From NCBI GenBank assembly GCA_013215515.1, contig JABSPC010000036.1, positions 1 to 8,448 of the forward strand: a stretch of DNA of 8,448 bases, written 5' to 3'. Made by a program: the position numbers and the translations under genes. A model generated the notes under the pieces. The model made no database searches. It saw only the letters and a list, made by a program, of their open reading frames with translations, and had not been told where the DNA came from. Shown here one piece after another: positions 6,294 through 8,448 of the stretch (position 1 is the stretch's first letter; each line of letters starts with the position of its first letter). The stretch comes from Crocinitomicaceae bacterium. Lineage in GTDB: Bacteria > Bacteroidota > Bacteroidia > Flavobacteriales_D > Crocinitomicaceae.

Positions 6294-7970
6294 CTAGACC
6301 TTATCAAGCTCTTCTAATAACGCTCTTCGCTGAGGAAACTTTATCCTTAGATCGTCGATCATTTCCATAACCTTTGCTTTCCCGCCAAGTTTCTTCATCC
6401 TTTGTAAGAACCGACAAGCTTGTCGATAGCTTGGGCGACCTGTTTGAGTATCTAGATAATCATTAACACCTTGAGCATATAAGGAAATGTATTTATCGGA
6501 ATATTGAAAAGCTAAATATTGTTCATTCTCTTTCAGATTATCAAGAGATGGGTTTGTCATGACAAGTTCCAATAGTTGATCCCAATATTCTTCCTCAACA
6601 AGCACTTTGTGCAATAAACTATTTCGGCTCCACTCATCAATTCCCTTAATTTCATCAATAAGCTCATCCACAAATTCTGTCCAGTTTCCTGAAGCAATTG
6701 TTGATTTTAAAATTGAATAATATTCCTGATCTAAATAGTTGTTATTCAAAAATAGTCCTCTAGCGTAATTGATAACACTTTCTTTATCTCCTCTTTCTTG
6801 AGCAATACGTAACAACCAATCATACCAACCACGTTTTTGGAAAAAACTTTTGGTACCTTCTAAATCAAGCCCTTCTCGACACAACTCAATTGCTTGCTCA
6901 AAGTTCTGTTCTTCTATTGCTGACTCAATACAATATTCCCTCATCAAGTCGCAAGACATATTATCTGCTATATATAATTGAATTTCTTTCTCACTTCCGA
7001 ATTGTTCTAGTAATTGGAAGTTGATCATAATACCACGACCGACCTGATATTCTCCTAAATCTTCGGTGTATCCTGTGATCTTTTTCGCCTCCGATTTTGT
7101 ATCTACAAGATTTACCGCCATATATAAGGTCTCCATATGCCAATCCCATCCTTCGTATATTTTTAAATCCAAGGATTTAATACAGTACTTTAAAAACTCT
7201 TTTCGAACAGACTCCTCCAAAGGTTTATGTGACAACCGATCTAACAGAATTGCAGTACTTTGAATCATATCGCCATAGTATCCATTACTATCATCAATGA
7301 ATTGAAGACCTTTGATTGTTTCTTCAAGTAAGGCTGATCCTATTTGAAAGCACTTCATATCCTGATCGAGCTCCAAAGCTAATTCAGTATTTTGTAAAAG
7401 TGGCTCCAAACTGTTTGTCACCATTCTTGCTCCAGATCGAAAAATAAACTTTTCTCTTCCCGCTGATTTTTTCAAAATTGCTCGAATCTGTTTTTGATAA
7501 AAAGAGCGTGAACTCGTTGAAACATAATCAGAAAAAGATGTGATAAATCTTGTTTCAAAATCCTTGTGGGATTTACACTCTGAAATCAAAAAGTCTCGAA
7601 GTTCTGATAAACCTACTTGATCCATAATTTCTTTAACGGGATCTGTTTTTGGTTTTGAAACCCGTTTCTTTTTCTTTGGAACAGCGATGGATATATCAAG
7701 ATTTTCTTGTTGAGTGAAAAACATAACAGCAACAACATGTTTACAGATCGGTCCCATATCATATGGACAATTACACCTATGATCATGAATATATTCATCG
7801 TCCATATCAAGGACAACCTTGTAGTCATTAGTACCTAATACAGTTGCCTGAACTCGTCCTTCAGCATAACGTGTTACATCTTGAACTGTATCTTTTTTAA
7901 AATACGACAGGCCACGTTGTAATATCGTTTCATCTACGTGTAATTCAAACTGATCCAATGGAATTTTCAT
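6294..7970 (-). CDS. SWIM zinc-finger domain protein
   Basis: A 558-residue cytoplasmic protein. The N-terminal domain (about 1-85) ends in a SWIM zinc finger with the pattern C66-x-C68-x7-C76-x-H78 (CNCPYDMGPICKHV), a fold thought to bind DNA or protein. A strongly basic linker with KKKKR follows (99-108). The rest (about 110-558) is rich in charged amphipathic helices, suggesting an alpha-helical repeat scaffold. Stand-alone bacterial SWIM proteins of this length are mostly uncharacterised; some relatives sit beside SNF2-type helicases or MoxR/VWA genes, but none are visible here. Palindromic elements lie directly on both sides of the gene (6225-6282 and 8021-8082). No clear Shine-Dalgarno sequence is visible; a poor -7-like TAAATTTA lies at 7989-7996. 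The domain call is secure, the function unknown. Confidence 0.88.
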   Translation of the reverse strand: MKIPLDQFELHVDETILQRGLSYFKKDTVQDVTRYAEGRVQATVLGTNDYKVVLDMDDEYIHDHRCNCPYDMGPICKHVVAVMFFTQQENLDISIAVPKKKKRVSKPKTDPVKEIMDQVGLSELRDFLISECKSHKDFETRFITSFSDYVSTSSRSFYQKQIRAILKKSAGREKFIFRSGARMVTNSLEPLLQNTELALELDQDMKCFQIGSALLEETIKGLQFIDDSNGYYGDMIQSTAILLDRLSHKPLEESVRKEFLKYCIKSLDLKIYEGWDWHMETLYMAVNLVDTKSEAKKITGYTEDLGEYQVGRGIMINFQLLEQFGSEKEIQLYIADNMSCDLMREYCIESAIEEQNFEQAIELCREGLDLEGTKSFFQKRGWYDWLLRIAQERGDKESVINYARGLFLNNNYLDQEYYSILKSTIASGNWTEFVDELIDEIKGIDEWSRNSLLHKVLVEEEYWDQLLELVMTNPSLDNLKENEQYLAFQYSDKYISLYAQGVNDYLDTQTGRPSYRQACRFLQRMKKLGGKAKVMEMIDDLRIKFPQRRALLEELDKV

Positions 7971-8020
7971 ACGGTTATTTTACAACCATAAATTTAATTA
8001 TTCAGTCGAAATAACTAACT

Positions 8021-8082
8021 GCAAGATTGCATTTCTACAGTAGACACTTTCGAAACGCGTTCTTGAACGGGGATTCCCCGTT
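8021..8082. repeat. Run of adjacent short palindromes upstream of the SWIM gene
   Basis: Six palindromes lie almost end to end: GCAA-GA-TTGC (8021-8030), CTACAGTAG (8035-8043), TTTCGAAA (8048-8055), ACGCGT (8055-8060), CGTTC-TT-GAACG (8058-8069) and the 17-base AACGGGGA-T-TCCCCGTT (8066-8082). The first unit, GCAAGATTGC, resembles GCAGGATTGC, which opens the hairpin element at 6225. The right edge coincides with the stop that ends the Rhs relic. It is plausibly a REP-like or insertion-remnant element, and could instead be an operator array for the SWIM gene. Confidence 0.5.
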
Positions 8083-8258
8083 ACCGCGGATCAACAGACA
8101 GCCACCTACCCAACCTCGGATCATACTGTCTAAACTCGGTAGTGTAGCTATTCCCATTGCCCTTCACCTCATTATTCACTTCCATTCCATTAAAGGCATA
8201 TCTGTAGCTTTATGTACTGGTATTTCTCCCAGTCTACCATACCAAATGGGGATGAGTA
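8081..8258 (-). pseudogene. Rhs/YD-repeat core domain fragment, frameshifted
   Basis: On the minus strand, 8209-8084 reads [17 protein letters not shown] and then [20 protein letters not shown] before a TAA at 8081-8083. This is the conserved Rhs-associated core that normally precedes a variable C-terminal toxin. Upstream the frame is closed by a TAA at 8210-8212. The preceding core motif, YSSPFGMV, lies at 8258-8235 in another frame, so at least one frameshift and one stop separate the two pieces. The usual continuation after the VDP motif is missing and the palindrome run begins there. No intact Rhs gene is nearby. It is a clear relic of a polymorphic-toxin or wall-associated Rhs gene, not a functional gene. 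Confidence 0.75.
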
Positions 8259-8333
8259 TACACTCAAAAAAGTGTTATTATTCTCTATAGATGCCTGATT
8301 TCTCAATTTGCTACGCGTGTAAGTCTTTCAATT

Positions 8334-8358
8334 AAAAAAAGGTGTCCGCAAGGATACC
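8334..8358 (-). terminator. Rho-independent terminator
   Basis: On the minus strand, GGTATCC pairs with GGACACC across a UUGC loop (seven positions, one A-C mismatch), followed by seven T residues (8340-8334). It begins 10 bases after the stop codon of the gene entering from the right edge, as expected for that gene's terminator. Confidence 0.6.
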
Positions 8359-8368
8359 CTCAATGTAA

Positions 8369-8448
8369 TCATTTACCTATTAGATAGTGGTTTTTCAACT
8401 CTTTTTTTAATCCTTCGATTCGATCCACATTATAACGTTCTGTACTTG
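8369..8448 (-). CDS. C-terminal end of an unidentified protein (partial)
   Basis: The last 26 codons of a minus-strand gene that starts beyond the right edge. The frame is open from 8448 to a TGA at 8369-8371 and reads STERYNVDRIEGLKKEL, then KNHYLIGK. The charged helical character, natural stop and terminator 10 bases later support a real gene end. The fragment is too short to assign a family. The adjoining Rhs relic is in a different reading context and separated by the terminator, so this is probably not the same gene. Confidence 0.5.
   Translation of the reverse strand, partial: STERYNVDRIEGLKKELKNHYLIGK

Noticed and set aside
8027..8290. 87-codon plus-strand ORF near the right end
   Set aside because: It is antisense to the recognisable Rhs core fragment and spans the palindrome run, so it is a shadow of the relic.

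Overview
The window is AT-rich and looks chromosomal, most likely from a member of the Bacteroidota. The evidence is a perfect copy of the Bacteroidota-type -7 box (TATATTTG) upstream of two genes, the near absence of Shine-Dalgarno sequences before the start codons, and a decayed Rhs/YD-repeat core fragment of the kind common in that phylum. No rRNA, tRNA, CRISPR array or intact mobile element is visible, and the genus cannot be told from this sequence.

Layout. Positions 18-2498 (minus strand) are a two-gene operon: first a Family 2B encapsulin shell protein with an internal cyclic-nucleotide-binding-like domain (1098-2498), then 9 bases later a class I terpene synthase of the 2-methylisoborneol-synthase type (18-1088). 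The synthase has the disordered, Gly/Pro-rich N-terminus expected of encapsulin cargo. A 313-base divergent intergenic region (2499-2811) separates this operon from a six-helix membrane class III adenylate cyclase on the plus strand (2812-4035). A 521-base gap (4036-4556) holds what may be one degraded coding fragment. Next come a single-chain iron-sulfur L-serine ammonia-lyase (4557-5981, minus), a 312-base gap with a promoter, a coding relic and a long inverted repeat, then a SWIM zinc-finger protein (6294-7970, minus). From 7971 to the end there is a cluster of adjacent palindromes, a frameshifted Rhs core relic, a terminator and the last 26 codons of a minus-strand gene that runs off the window.

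How the genes fit together. The shell and terpene synthase should form a proteinaceous nanocompartment that encloses terpene synthesis. This is an established system type in Actinobacteria and Cyanobacteria, and its presence in a probable Bacteroidota genome is the most interesting point here. The adjacent adenylate cyclase makes a cAMP-to-shell link tempting, because the shell protein carries a cyclic-nucleotide-binding fold. However, that fold lacks the Arg that normally holds the cyclic phosphate, so the link is only a hypothesis. The serine lyase and SWIM genes look like unrelated housekeeping or accessory genes. The right-hand part shows repeated decay: two gene relics, each ending at a palindrome-rich element, with one element on each side of the SWIM gene.
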